A DNA stretch of 21,515 nucleotides from an uncultured Lachnospiraceae bacterium (GCA_902796775.1 CADBQK010000370.1:1-21515), one strand, 5' to 3'; shown: positions 7,957 to 16,529, numbered from the stretch's first letter. Numbers and translations are program-made. The notes: generated from the letters alone by a model not told the origin.

Positions 7957-7976
7957 CACTCTTAAAATGCAGAGTG
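7957..7976 (-). promoter_or_regulatory. Short inverted repeat in the iorA leader
   Basis: CACTCT and AGAGTG (7957-7962 and 7971-7976) flank an 8-nt AT-rich spacer, within the predicted untranslated leader between promoter and iorA. It could be a small hairpin or a repressor site. It is short enough that chance is possible. Confidence 0.3.
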
Positions 7977-7999
7977 TCGGAAATCACCAATATTTTCTG

Positions 8000-8028
8000 A
8001 TTCTATCACACTAGCGCAGGAAAGTAAA
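8000..8028 (-). promoter_or_regulatory. Promoter of the iorA-iorB-paaK-ACT operon
   Basis: On the minus strand a -35 TTTACT (8028-8023) and a -10 TAGAAT (8005-8000) are 17 bp apart. Start would be near 7993, leaving a leader of about 80 nt. It sits between the end of the phosphate symporter gene and iorA, and no terminator is visible in between, so some read-through from the symporter gene is possible. Confidence 0.5.
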
Positions 8029-8078
8029 GGACGCTAAATGCCGTATTCCGGTGATTTTTCATGACATTCCTGTGCAGG

Positions 8079-9719
8079 TTATTCAGTGCTTTCCTCTGTC
8101 TCCGGCGCCAAAGCTTCTGCAATATTCATTGCATGGTCAGAGCATCTCTCCAAATCAGTCGTCATATCGGTATAGATTACTCCGCCTAACGGATCACAGC
8201 TGGTCTCCATAAGCCTCTTGATATGCGCATTCACAATTTTCTCCTGGATATCATCGACCTCCTGCTCTAACCGTGCAGCCTCCGGAAGATCCTCATATTT
8301 TTCCTGGGCAAAAATCTCCAGGGAAACATCGACCGAACGCATGGCAGCTTCTGCCAATTCTCTCAGCTCGGCCAAACCTGCCTCAGTGATCACACCCTTA
8401 CGGGCCTTATACTGCTGCTCATATTCTGCAATATTTTCCGCATGATCAGATATTCGTTCGATATCCGATGTAACCAGAAGCATCTGCGATATCTGCTGGT
8501 TGACTTTCGGAGAATACTCCATTGAACGCAGAGCAATCAGACGTTCCTGGATTTTGGCAGTCAGGATATCTACTGTGTCCTCGCTCTCAAGGACGACTTC
8601 AGCCAGTTTATCATCCATCGTAAAGAAGCAGTTGATCGCATCCAGCAGACTGTCCCGTGCAATCTTTCCCATCCGGGCAATCTCAAGCCTTGCCTGCATC
8701 AATGCCACAGAGGAAGGCATCTTGCTCGTCTGCACCATATACTGCAGCTTCCTGTCTTCTTCTTTCTTGCTCTCCTGGGGGAGGATCGGAACGATCTTCT
8801 GGGAAAGAGCTACAATTGCTCCGGCAAAAGGCAGCTCAACCAAAACAGCCAGGATCGCAAAGATCGTATGGGCATTGGCCACCTGGTGGCCGATACTGCC
8901 GGGTGTCAGGTTTTTGATGAACGTCAGGAATGGCGGGCAAAGATTCAGAAGCAGGATAATGATTGCTGCCCGTATCAGATTAAACAGCAGATTTAAAACA
9001 GCCGTCCTTTTCCCATTCCGATTGGTTGTCAGGGACGCAAGCAAATTCGGAGTAACCGATCCGATGGCTGCACCGATCACCAGATACACCGTCATTTCCA
9101 GACTTAGCAGTCCCTGCATTGCAAAGGCCTGAAAGATGACTACAGACGAGGAAGAACTCTGAAGCAGTGCCGTAAACAGAACACCGAACAGTACGGCAAT
9201 CGCCGGATTCTCCAGCTGCGTCAGGAAAGAAATGAATGCCGGACTTTCGGACAGGGGTACGATTGCCCCCTTGATTACCGAAATACCGAAAAACAGCATA
9301 CCGAAACCCATGATAACACTGCCTATAGCCTGCACTCTCCTGGCTTTCAGGAACAGAAACATAGCTGCGCCGATAAACAGCAGCATCGGAGCATAAGCGC
9401 CGAGGTTAAATGCTGTAATCTGGGCAGTGATCGTAGTACCGATATTCGCCCCCATGATGATGCCGATTGCCTGTGCCAGTGTCATCAATCCCGAATTGAC
9501 AAAACTGATGACCATCATATCCGTTGCGGATGAACTCTGGATCAAAAGCGTGACCAGAATACCAACCAGCACTGCCAGAAAACGGTTGGCCGTCGCTTTC
9601 TCCAAAATATCATGCATCTTATCCCCGGCTGCACTTCTCAGGCCGGAAGACATGACACTCATGCCATATAAAAACAGTCCTACACCGCCCATCAAAGTAA
9701 AGAATTCAAAAATCGTCAT
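8079..9719 (-). CDS. Na+/phosphate symporter (NptA/PNaS family) with C-terminal PhoU-like domain
   Basis: 546 residues. The membrane part (about 1-310) has the inverted repeat of Na/Pi cotransporters with both signature motifs: QSSSAT (61-66) and QSSSSS (187-192), plus the GANIGTT turn near 90. The cytoplasmic part from about 335 is helical and PhoU-like, with repeats around DIERISDHAENIAEYEQQY and DLERCSDHAMNIAEAL. PhoU-tailed versions import phosphate driven by sodium and may sense phosphate state. An AGAGG site lies 6 nt before the ATG. It appears to be transcribed alone, between the acyl-CoA ligase and the ior operon. Confidence 0.93.
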   Translation of the reverse strand: MTIFEFFTLMGGVGLFLYGMSVMSSGLRSAAGDKMHDILEKATANRFLAVLVGILVTLLIQSSSATDMMVISFVNSGLMTLAQAIGIIMGANIGTTITAQITAFNLGAYAPMLLFIGAAMFLFLKARRVQAIGSVIMGFGMLFFGISVIKGAIVPLSESPAFISFLTQLENPAIAVLFGVLFTALLQSSSSSVVIFQAFAMQGLLSLEMTVYLVIGAAIGSVTPNLLASLTTNRNGKRTAVLNLLFNLIRAAIIILLLNLCPPFLTFIKNLTPGSIGHQVANAHTIFAILAVLVELPFAGAIVALSQKIVPILPQESKKEEDRKLQYMVQTSKMPSSVALMQARLEIARMGKIARDSLLDAINCFFTMDDKLAEVVLESEDTVDILTAKIQERLIALRSMEYSPKVNQQISQMLLVTSDIERISDHAENIAEYEQQYKARKGVITEAGLAELRELAEAAMRSVDVSLEIFAQEKYEDLPEAARLEQEVDDIQEKIVNAHIKRLMETSCDPLGGVIYTDMTTDLERCSDHAMNIAEALAPETEESTE

Positions 9720-9797
9720 GGTATACCTCTTTACCCATTTCTCACAGTCATGATATTCCCTTCCAGATTCAGGAATTCACCGTTATTGGAAGGAATC

Positions 9798-9824
9798 GGC
9801 GGCAGAAACAATTCTCCTGCCGCC
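9798..9824. terminator. Terminator-like hairpin between the acyl-CoA ligase and phosphate symporter genes
   Basis: GGCGGCAG (9798-9805) and CTGCCGCC (9817-9824) form a perfect 8-bp GC-rich stem around 11 nt. The following bases are T-rich on the plus strand (attttct) and only weakly so on the minus strand (gattcctt). As both neighbours are on the minus strand, it probably ends the acyl-CoA ligase message, though imperfectly. A smaller 6-bp stem (9880-9885 with 9891-9896) touches the ligase stop codon and has no T tract. Confidence 0.5.
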
Positions 9825-9895
9825 ATTTTCTATCCTGCTTCAATAAGTTCGTCTTCAGAATGCTGCTTATTCCGTTTACAGCAGGTACGGCCTGC

Positions 9896-11530
9896 TTAGC
9901 TCCGGCTTTGCTCTTCTACCAGACGGACGCCGCAGTACATTTCGCGAAGCTTCGGCTTTTCAATCTTGCCGGTTGCATTCCGCGGTACATCTGCAAAAAT
10001 GATCTTCTTAGGGCGCTTGTAACGCGGCAGATCCAGACAGAAATGGTTTACTTCATCTTCGCTCAGCTCCATTCCGGCTTTTACCTGGATGATTGCCGTT
10101 GCGATCTCGCCCAGTCTCTTGTCGGGCGTACCAATGACAGCCACATCGTGGATTTTCGGGTTTGCACTTAAGAAGGCCTCGATCTGGGTCGGGTACAGAT
10201 TCTCACCGCCGGAAATGATAACATCTTTGCGCCGGTCTACCAGGAAGATAAACCCGTCTTCATCCTGTTTTGCCATATCCCCGGTATACAGCCATCCGTC
10301 CTTGATCGTCTCGGCTGTCGCCTCCGGGTCATGATAATACTCCAGCATGACACCGGGTCCCTTTACACAAAGCTCACCAACGTCTCCCCTCTGTACCTCT
10401 TCACCATCATCACCTACGATCTTTGTCTTCCAGCCATAACCCGGCACCCCGATCGCGCCGACCTTATGGACATTCTCCATACCAAGATGGACACATCCCG
10501 GGCCGGTGGACTCAGACAGGCCGTAATTGGTATCATATTTATGATGCGGGAAGTAGGAAAACCAGTGCTTGATCAGCGAAGGCGGGACGGGCTGCGCCCC
10601 TATATGCATCAGCCGCCACTGGTCCAGATGATAATCCTCGATCTTCAGATCCCCTCGATCCAGTGCTGCCAGGATATCCTGCGCCCAGGGGACCAGCAGC
10701 CAGACGATCGTACAGCCCTCCCGGGATACAGCCCGGAAGATGGATTTGGGATTATTCCCCTGCAGGAGTACTGCCCGGCTTCCTGTATACAAAGAGCCGA
10801 ACCAGTGCATTTTCGCACCCGTATGATACAGCGGCGGAATGCACAGAAATACATCGTCATGGGTCGTCTCATGATGCATTGCCTCCATCCGCGCACTCTG
10901 CACCAGAGCTGTATGATTATGGAGGATGGCTTTCGGAAATCCAGTCGTACCGGATGAATAATAGATTGCTGCCAGGTCATCATCTTCCACCAGGATCTTC
11001 GGCGCACTGCTGGACTGGTTTGCTGCCAGATGATAGTAATCATCCGCGAAAGACGGACAGGAATCTCCTACATACAGGAGCAGTCTCTCCTGCCCCAGAT
11101 CCTCGGCAATCGACTCCACACGGCCGATAAACTCAGGGCCGAAAAACAGGACATCTACATCCGCAAGCTTAACACAGTAATCAATCTCGTCCGCGGTATA
11201 ACGGAAATTCAGCGGCACGGCAACTGCGCCTGTCTTCAGGATCCCGAAATAAACAGGAAGCCACTCCAGGCAGTTCATCATCAGAATCGCCACCTTCTGC
11301 CCCTTGCGGATCCCCTTGCTCAACAGCAGATTCGCCGCCCGGTTTGCCTTTTCGTCAAACACCGACCAGGTGATCGACCGACGGTAAGGCACATGCGAAG
11401 TCGGCTGGATCAGCTCATATTCCTTCCAGGTCACATGCGCAGGCTCTGTAATCTCCGGATTAATCTCCACCAGAGCCGTTTCATTTCCGTATAGTTTACT
11501 GTTTCTTTCCAACAAATCCGTGATTGGCAT
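9896..11530 (-). CDS. AMP-forming acyl-CoA synthetase (class I adenylate-forming)
   Basis: 544 residues with the full set of motifs: P-loop SSGTTGFPK (192-200), YGLSE (336-340), YTGD (415-418), the hinge VDRRKDVIISGGENLYP (431-447) and the C-terminal catalytic lysine in NATGKIEKPK (K522). It activates a carboxylic acid as the adenylate and transfers it to CoA. The substrate cannot be read from sequence; medium- or long-chain fatty acids and aryl acids are all possible. Residues 27-52 look like an extra segment between the N-terminal helix and the ITWSVFDEKANR motif. AGGA lies 8 nt before the ATG. It stands alone, with no acyl-CoA dehydrogenase beside it. Confidence 0.9.
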   Translation of the reverse strand: MPITDLLERNSKLYGNETALVEINPEITEPAHVTWKEYELIQPTSHVPYRRSITWSVFDEKANRAANLLLSKGIRKGQKVAILMMNCLEWLPVYFGILKTGAVAVPLNFRYTADEIDYCVKLADVDVLFFGPEFIGRVESIAEDLGQERLLLYVGDSCPSFADDYYHLAANQSSSAPKILVEDDDLAAIYYSSGTTGFPKAILHNHTALVQSARMEAMHHETTHDDVFLCIPPLYHTGAKMHWFGSLYTGSRAVLLQGNNPKSIFRAVSREGCTIVWLLVPWAQDILAALDRGDLKIEDYHLDQWRLMHIGAQPVPPSLIKHWFSYFPHHKYDTNYGLSESTGPGCVHLGMENVHKVGAIGVPGYGWKTKIVGDDGEEVQRGDVGELCVKGPGVMLEYYHDPEATAETIKDGWLYTGDMAKQDEDGFIFLVDRRKDVIISGGENLYPTQIEAFLSANPKIHDVAVIGTPDKRLGEIATAIIQVKAGMELSEDEVNHFCLDLPRYKRPKKIIFADVPRNATGKIEKPKLREMYCGVRLVEEQSRS

Positions 11531-11652
11531 TTTCAGATTCCTTTCTCGCTGCTGTCTCTTCTATATTATTAATGTACCTGTTATTTGCTTTTTGGCTTTA
11601 AACCGCTAAACAGTCTTTTCCCAGTATATCCCTTTTCTCCGGAAAGGTCAAG

Positions 11653-11684
11653 GAAAAGCCTGCGGACTTTCCGCAGGCTTTTTC
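11653..11684 (-). terminator. Bidirectional terminator after the amidohydrolase gene
   Basis: AAAAGCCTGCGG (11654-11665) and its exact complement (11671-11682) enclose a 5-nt loop, flanked by A and T tracts. It starts only 6 bp after the amidohydrolase stop codon and separates that operon from the acyl-CoA ligase gene. Confidence 0.92.
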
Positions 11685-11689
11685 GATTG

Positions 11690-12580
11690 TTACAGCCTCA
11701 GAAGCCTTTTGGCATTTTTTCCCAAAATGGCATCTGACGCCTCTTCCTCCATCGGCAGTCCCCGCATCCACTCAATTGACTCTTTCTGCCCGCTCCAGGG
11801 ACTGTCAGTTCCAAATAAGAGCCTTTTCGGGCTGAAAACTTCGACCATGTGCAGGAAATCTTCCTTTCCCATTAACGGCAGATCTTCTTCCTGGTAATAA
11901 CCATCTTTAAGAGGTACCAGCATGCCGGTGGAAAAAGAGGTGTCAAGAAACGCGGGAGTATCTGCCAGTTTTTCACACACTTCTTTCCACATACGCCATC
12001 CGCCCATATGAGCCAGTACCAGATGCTGCGCTTTGGTTTGCTCCAGCAGCCGGCAGGCCATATCCGGGCTGCACCACTGCTGGTCCGGCAAGCCGATATC
12101 CCATCCGGCATGTGTCACTGTGATAAGCCCCAGGCTTTCGGCCTTTCTCACGATCCGTATATACCGATCATCATCCAGACATGCGCCCTGGTAAGGCGGG
12201 TGGATCTTGATCCCCCTAAGACCTGCCTGTGCGATCCGCTCCAGTTCCGCTTCCCAATCCTCGTAAAACGGGTGCATGGCCCCGAAGGATAAAAGCCTCT
12301 TCTCCCTCTTCGCGGCATGCCCGGTATCCGGAATCTCCTGCACAGACCACTGCACTCTGCTGAGCCCGATCGCCCCATCATTGATCCGGGGCACCTGTCC
12401 AGGTGAAGTCGCCACAGGCAGGATCACACTGATATCTATCTCTGCTTCCTCCATGGAAGCCAGAAGTCCTGCCTGCGTCCCGTCGGTAAAAGGCCGGGTA
12501 TGTGAAAAAGCGCTCAGCTTTTTCAGCGCTCCCGCTGCCACCAGATCCGGGAAAACATGGGTATGAAAATCAATTATCAT
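11690..12580 (-). CDS. Amidohydrolase_2-family metal-dependent hydrolase
   Basis: 296 residues forming a predicted TIM barrel of the amidohydrolase superfamily. Metal-site residues are visible in order: H6 and H8 in IIDFHTHVF, the strand-4 segment RGIKIHPPY (K125, H127), H157 in VTHAGWD, H191 in LAHMGG and D259 in FGTDSPW. The family includes lactonases, decarboxylases and hydratases acting on small organic acids, so the reaction cannot be fixed. It follows the sodium:solute symporter by 77 nt and is probably in the same transcript, which suggests it acts on the imported compound. A perfect -10 (TATAAT) lies about 25 nt before its ATG and could add an internal promoter, though the -35 is poor. 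Confidence 0.85.
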   Translation of the reverse strand: MIIDFHTHVFPDLVAAGALKKLSAFSHTRPFTDGTQAGLLASMEEAEIDISVILPVATSPGQVPRINDGAIGLSRVQWSVQEIPDTGHAAKREKRLLSFGAMHPFYEDWEAELERIAQAGLRGIKIHPPYQGACLDDDRYIRIVRKAESLGLITVTHAGWDIGLPDQQWCSPDMACRLLEQTKAQHLVLAHMGGWRMWKEVCEKLADTPAFLDTSFSTGMLVPLKDGYYQEEDLPLMGKEDFLHMVEVFSPKRLLFGTDSPWSGQKESIEWMRGLPMEEEASDAILGKNAKRLLRL

Positions 12581-12657
12581 ATTTCCGTTCCTTGTTTTTT
12601 CATTATATACTTTGCACGATTAAAACTATGCTCCCTCAGCACGAGCTTAGCTTAGAG

Positions 12658-14211
12658 CTATCTGCCATTCCTTTCCGCACGCCCAAGTGCTTCGCTCTGC
12701 GGAACAAGTACTTCCTTATCATAACAGGAGAAACACGAATCTACATGCTGCCTGTCAGGTTTCGGAGTAAAAGCGGAAACGACAGGCACGATGACCAGGC
12801 CGGCAAGCATACAGAAGGCACCTGCATTGATCGGAGACTGCAGTAATACGGGCAGAGTCGGTCTTGCCAGCATATTGTAGATCATGAAGATCGAAGAAAA
12901 CAGGAAGCAGACCCAGCAGGCAGCCGGGGAAGCTTTACGGCTGTACAGTCCGTACAGGAAAGGTGCCAGGAAAGCGCCTGCCAGAGCTCCCCAGGAAATA
13001 CCCATCAGCTGTGCAATAAAGGTCACGTTGCTCTTATACTGCAGCAGTGCGATCACGACGGAAATGGCGACAAAGACCACGATCAGCAGCCTCATGATAA
13101 AGACCTGCTGCTTCTCCTCCATTTTTTTCACGAAAGTCCCCTTGATCAGATCCAGCGTCAGAGTCGAGCTGGAAGCAAGTACCAGAGAGGAGAGTGTGGA
13201 CATGGATGCGGAAAGCACCAGAATAACCACGATCGCAATCAGGATGTCCGGGAGGCCTGAAAGCATAGTCGGGATAATGGCATCAAATCCCTGTGAAATA
13301 TCGATCCGGTCTGAGAACAGACGTCCGAAACCACCCAGAAAATAGCAGCCGCCGGCCACCACGATCGCAAAACCCGTCGATACGACTGTACCGGTAGAGA
13401 TAGATTTTTCACTGCGGATCGCATAGAATTTCTGCACCATCTGAGGCAGGCCCCAGGTGCCCAGAGAAGTCAGGATCACTACCCCCAGAAGGTTCAGCGG
13501 ATCCGGTCCAAAGAAGGAAGCAAATATACCAGGTGTTTCAGACACAGCCGGATCACTGATCCTGGCCAGTCCGTCCAGAGATGCGATAAAACCGCCCTGA
13601 CTGCCCAGTACCGCCGCAATGACTGCCACAATACCAAACAACATGATGATACCCTGGACAAAATCATTGATGGCTGTCGCCATATAACCGCCGGCAATGA
13701 CATATATCCCGGTGAGAAGTGCCATGACAATAACACATACGGAATAATCGATGTTGAACGCCATCCCGAAAAGTCTGGAAAGACCGTTATACAGGGATGC
13801 TGTATAGGGAATCAGAAAGATGAAAGTGATCACGGAAGCAGCAATCTTCAGTGCCTGACTGGAATACCTCTTCCCGAAAAACTGGGGCATGGTCGCGGAG
13901 TCCAGATGCTGTGTCATGATACGGGTGCGTCTTCCCAGTACTGCCCAGGCCATCAAAGAGCCGATCAGCGCATTTCCGATCCCGATCCAGGTAGAAGCAA
14001 TTCCGTATTTCCAGCCGAACTGGCCGGCATATCCGACAAAAATTACTGCCGAGAAATAGGATGTGCCATACGCAAATGCCGAGAGCCAGGGACCAACAGA
14101 ACGTCCGCCAAGCACAAAGCCATTAACGCTGCCTGCATGAGACCGGCAATAAATGCCGATTCCGACCATGACTGCAAAGAACAGGACCAGAAGAATGATT
14201 TTCACCGCCAT
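12658..14211 (-). CDS. Sodium:solute symporter (SSS family)
   Basis: 517 residues with about 13 hydrophobic helices. Features of the SSS (LeuT-fold) family are the unwound first helix region with GGRSVGPWLSAFAYGTSYFSA (about residues 35-55) and the conserved segment IYVIAGGYMATAINDFVQG near 169-187. The C-terminus is a short hydrophilic tail. It would import a small organic solute with Na+. Known substrates in the family include proline, pantothenate, acetate and other carboxylates, and the neighbours hint at an organic acid. A GGAGG site is 9 nt before the ATG. It is the first gene of a unit with the amidohydrolase and is divergent from the Ldh2-type dehydrogenase. Confidence 0.9.
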   Translation of the reverse strand: MAVKIILLVLFFAVMVGIGIYCRSHAGSVNGFVLGGRSVGPWLSAFAYGTSYFSAVIFVGYAGQFGWKYGIASTWIGIGNALIGSLMAWAVLGRRTRIMTQHLDSATMPQFFGKRYSSQALKIAASVITFIFLIPYTASLYNGLSRLFGMAFNIDYSVCVIVMALLTGIYVIAGGYMATAINDFVQGIIMLFGIVAVIAAVLGSQGGFIASLDGLARISDPAVSETPGIFASFFGPDPLNLLGVVILTSLGTWGLPQMVQKFYAIRSEKSISTGTVVSTGFAIVVAGGCYFLGGFGRLFSDRIDISQGFDAIIPTMLSGLPDILIAIVVILVLSASMSTLSSLVLASSSTLTLDLIKGTFVKKMEEKQQVFIMRLLIVVFVAISVVIALLQYKSNVTFIAQLMGISWGALAGAFLAPFLYGLYSRKASPAACWVCFLFSSIFMIYNMLARPTLPVLLQSPINAGAFCMLAGLVIVPVVSAFTPKPDRQHVDSCFSCYDKEVLVPQSEALGRAERNGR

Positions 14212-14239
14212 AAAACAAAACCTCCACTTTTATACTTTA

Positions 14240-14275
14240 AAGTGTTACACTTAGACTCGTTAAAGTTTAGCACTT
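14240..14275. promoter_or_regulatory. Paired operator-like sites AAGT-N5-ACTT
   Basis: AAGTGTTACACTT (14240-14252) is a perfect 13-bp palindrome and AAGTTTAGCACTT (14263-14275) is an imperfect copy. Their centres are 23 bp apart, about two helical turns. The second copy covers the predicted -10 of the symporter promoter and the first lies just downstream, the expected place for a repressor. The shape is compatible with a GntR-type dimer, but the regulator is not in the window. Confidence 0.5.
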
Positions 14276-14292
14276 AAAAGCGCAAAAGTCAA
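14264..14292 (-). promoter_or_regulatory. Promoter of the symporter-amidohydrolase unit
   Basis: On the minus strand a -35 TTGACT (14292-14287) and a -10 TAAACT (14269-14264) are 17 bp apart, giving a leader of about 45 nt. The -10 lies inside one of the paired palindromic sites. Confidence 0.55.
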
Positions 14293-14337
14293 TAGAAAAA
14301 TACAGAAATCCCGTTCCTTTTTTTGTCTTTAATGATA

Positions 14338-14366
14338 ATGACAGATTCTGAAAATACTGCTATAAT
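14338..14366 (+). promoter_or_regulatory. Promoter of the Ldh2-type dehydrogenase gene
   Basis: A -35 ATGACA (14338-14343) and a perfect -10 TATAAT (14361-14366) are 17 bp apart. Transcription would begin near 14373, leaving a leader of about 70 nt. Confidence 0.7.
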
Positions 14367-14374
14367 GGGTGAGA

Positions 14375-14404
14375 ATGGCTGATTGTATCCGATTGTTCAG
14401 CCAT
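14375..14404 (+). promoter_or_regulatory. 8-bp inverted repeat at the transcript start of the dehydrogenase gene
   Basis: ATGGCTGA (14375-14382) and TCAGCCAT (14397-14404) are exact inverted copies around 14 nt; GATTGT occurs twice at the right of the first arm (14381-14386 and 14391-14396). It lies right at or after the predicted start site, so it could be an operator read as DNA or a 5' hairpin in the mRNA. Confidence 0.45.
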
Positions 14405-14444
14405 ATCAGGGTTATATCATGTATGGGAAAGAAGGGTTTGGCAA

Positions 14445-15578
14445 ATGGCACATGTAAAAGTTAAAGTTGACAGCATGGTGAACTTCTGCCACGAAGTATT
14501 CCAGAAGTTCGGGTTTACGGCGGAAGAAAGTAAGATCATCACCGATGTTCTCGTCCTTTCGGATATCTACGGGATCGAGTCTCATGGAGCACAAAGACTG
14601 GTCCGCTACCATAAAGGTATTGAGAGCGGCATGATCAAAGTGCATGCAAAACCGGAGATCATACAGGAAACTCCTGTCTCCGCTGTTGTAGATGGCCATG
14701 AGGGCATGGGACAGCTCATTGGGCACTACTGCATGGAACTGGCGATCCAAAAAGCGAAAACCGCCGGGATCGGCATGGTATCCGCACGTGAGTCCAACCA
14801 TTACGGCATTGCCGGTTACTACGCAAAACTGGCTAGTGACCAGGGGCTGATCGGCATTTCCGCCACAAACAGTGAAGCCATCGTTGTACCGACATTTGGC
14901 AAGAAGGCCATGCTGGGTACAAACCCGGTTGCATTTGCTATGCCGGCAGATCCCTACCCTTTCTTCTTCGATGCTGCAACCAGTATCGTAACCAGGGGAA
15001 AATTTGAGATGTATAATAAAGCAGAGGAGCCGGTTCCCAGAATGTGGGGAACAGATGAAAAGGGTGATCCCTGCACAGATGCCGGACATGTGCTGAATAA
15101 TATCAAAAACAGGGCAGGCGGCGGTATTTCCCCGCTCGGCGGTGTGGATCAGGTATATGGCAGCCACAAGGGTTACGGTAATGCTATGGTAGTCGAGCTC
15201 TTTACGGCTATTCTGTCAGGCGGTCTGACTTCAAACCATGTCATGGTAGACGGTCATGGCGGTACCTGCCATTTCTTCATGGCTATTGATCCTGCCATTT
15301 TCGGAGACCCTCAGGAAATGGTGAAGCATCTGTCTACGTTCATGACAGAGCTGAGAGAGTCCCCCAAGCGTGACGGCAAGAAGCAGATTTTCACACATGG
15401 TGAAAAAGAAATCCTCGCGTACGCCAATCGTATGAAGTACGGCTTTGACGTGGATGTTAAAACGCTTGAAGAGATGAAAGACTGCGCTGATTTCGTAGGC
15501 GTAGATTTCTATAAGTATTTCGGTTATCTTGGTATGAAAGTTATGTTCAACGCCGAAGAGCATGACAGCCAGTACTAA
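14445..15578 (+). CDS. Ldh2-family malate/L-lactate/ureidoglycolate-type dehydrogenase
   Basis: 377 residues, a little longer than the usual 330-360. It belongs to the NAD(P)-dependent Ldh2 family, which oxidises 2-hydroxy acids and is unrelated to Rossmann-fold lactate dehydrogenase. Family marks are DIYGIESHGAQRLVRY (40-55, with S46/H47), the catalytic-histidine segment ESNHYGIAGYYA (116-127, H119), MLGTNPVAFAMP and HKGYGNAMVVELF. Family members act on malate, lactate, ureidoglycolate, sulfolactate or diketogulonate, and the substrate is not clear here. The ATG at 14445 has GAAGGG 8 nt upstream. It is divergent from the symporter-amidohydrolase unit across a compact control region and precedes the GH25 gene by 51 bp without a terminator. 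Confidence 0.9.
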   Translation: MAHVKVKVDSMVNFCHEVFQKFGFTAEESKIITDVLVLSDIYGIESHGAQRLVRYHKGIESGMIKVHAKPEIIQETPVSAVVDGHEGMGQLIGHYCMELAIQKAKTAGIGMVSARESNHYGIAGYYAKLASDQGLIGISATNSEAIVVPTFGKKAMLGTNPVAFAMPADPYPFFFDAATSIVTRGKFEMYNKAEEPVPRMWGTDEKGDPCTDAGHVLNNIKNRAGGGISPLGGVDQVYGSHKGYGNAMVVELFTAILSGGLTSNHVMVDGHGGTCHFFMAIDPAIFGDPQEMVKHLSTFMTELRESPKRDGKKQIFTHGEKEILAYANRMKYGFDVDVKTLEEMKDCADFVGVDFYKYFGYLGMKVMFNAEEHDSQY

Positions 15579-15629
15579 GATACGGATCACACTCGATCCT
15601 CTGCAGTCATTCGGCAATACTAATATACT

Positions 15630-16529
15630 ATGTTAAAAAAGATTACTCTTGCAGGCGTACTCATTCTTTCATGTCTGATGTGCGCCTGCTCCTTTTTCAC
15701 AAAGCATCCTTCCTCCGATGGCAGTTATCTGCAGCCCTGGACGGACCATTCTTCAGCCAGCCCTGACGCGGCTGACTGGAAGGTGTACACCTTCTCGGAT
15801 ACCACCGGGACCGAGTATAAATCAGCCGCAGATCCATATGTGCCGGCCTGTCCCTACGATTCTGCCTGTTTTAATCTCATCAATAACAGGATGAGCTATG
15901 AGGACGAAAACTACCATTCACGTCTCGGTGTGGATGTTTCCTACTATCAGGGCAGCATTGACTGGGAAAAGGTCCGGGAAGCCGGATTTTCCTTTGCCTT
16001 TATCCGGATTGGCTTTAGGGGTTACGGAAGTGAAGGAATTATCAATCCGGATGATAACTTTCTGACCAATATCAAAGGCGCACAGGCTGCCGGCCTGGAT
16101 ACAGGTGTTTATTTCTTCTCCCAGGCCATTTCAGATGAAGAGGCCGTTGAAGAGGCACGTTTTGTCATCAAAACACTGAAAGATCACGCTATCAAGCTCC
16201 AGCTCCCGGTTGTCTTTGACCCGGAGCGGGTCTTTGAAACCGGATCACGCACATTGCATATAGATGACAGACAATTTACCTACAGCTCTCTGGCTTTCTG
16301 CCGCGAGATGGAAAAAGCCGGATATGACACAGCGATCTACGCCAGTATGATGTGGGAGGCCTTCACACTCGATATGGAAAGCCTCGGCAAATATCCGATC
16401 TGGTATTCAGACTATAGAGACAGGCCCCAAACTCCCTACTATTTTAGATGGTGGCAGTATTCCTGCCGGGCAAAAGTCGACGGAATCGGCCCTGTCTGTG
16501 ACATCAATATAGAAATGATCCCGAAATAA
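15630..16529 (+). CDS. GH25 muramidase-like lipoprotein
   Basis: 299 residues. The N-terminus is a signal peptide (MLKK, then a hydrophobic run) ending in MCAC, a weak lipobox with C20 as the likely lipidated residue. Residues 21-98 are a linker, and 99-299 form a glycoside hydrolase family 25 domain. Catalytic acidic residues are retained: D102 in GVDVSYYQG, and D197/E199 in VVFDPER (a Pro replaces the usual Trp between them). WWQYS near 274 and DINIE near 291 are also typical. It would cut the MurNAc-GlcNAc bond of peptidoglycan outside the cell membrane. No Shine-Dalgarno is visible before the ATG, and an in-frame TAA lies three codons upstream, so an earlier start is excluded. It converges with the amidase gene. 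Confidence 0.9.
   Translation: MLKKITLAGVLILSCLMCACSFFTKHPSSDGSYLQPWTDHSSASPDAADWKVYTFSDTTGTEYKSAADPYVPACPYDSACFNLINNRMSYEDENYHSRLGVDVSYYQGSIDWEKVREAGFSFAFIRIGFRGYGSEGIINPDDNFLTNIKGAQAAGLDTGVYFFSQAISDEEAVEEARFVIKTLKDHAIKLQLPVVFDPERVFETGSRTLHIDDRQFTYSSLAFCREMEKAGYDTAIYASMMWEAFTLDMESLGKYPIWYSDYRDRPQTPYYFRWWQYSCRAKVDGIGPVCDINIEMIPK

Noticed and set aside
9880..9896. A 6-bp stem at the acyl-CoA ligase stop codon as terminator
   Set aside because: The stem is short and is followed on the minus strand by gtaaacgg without a T tract.
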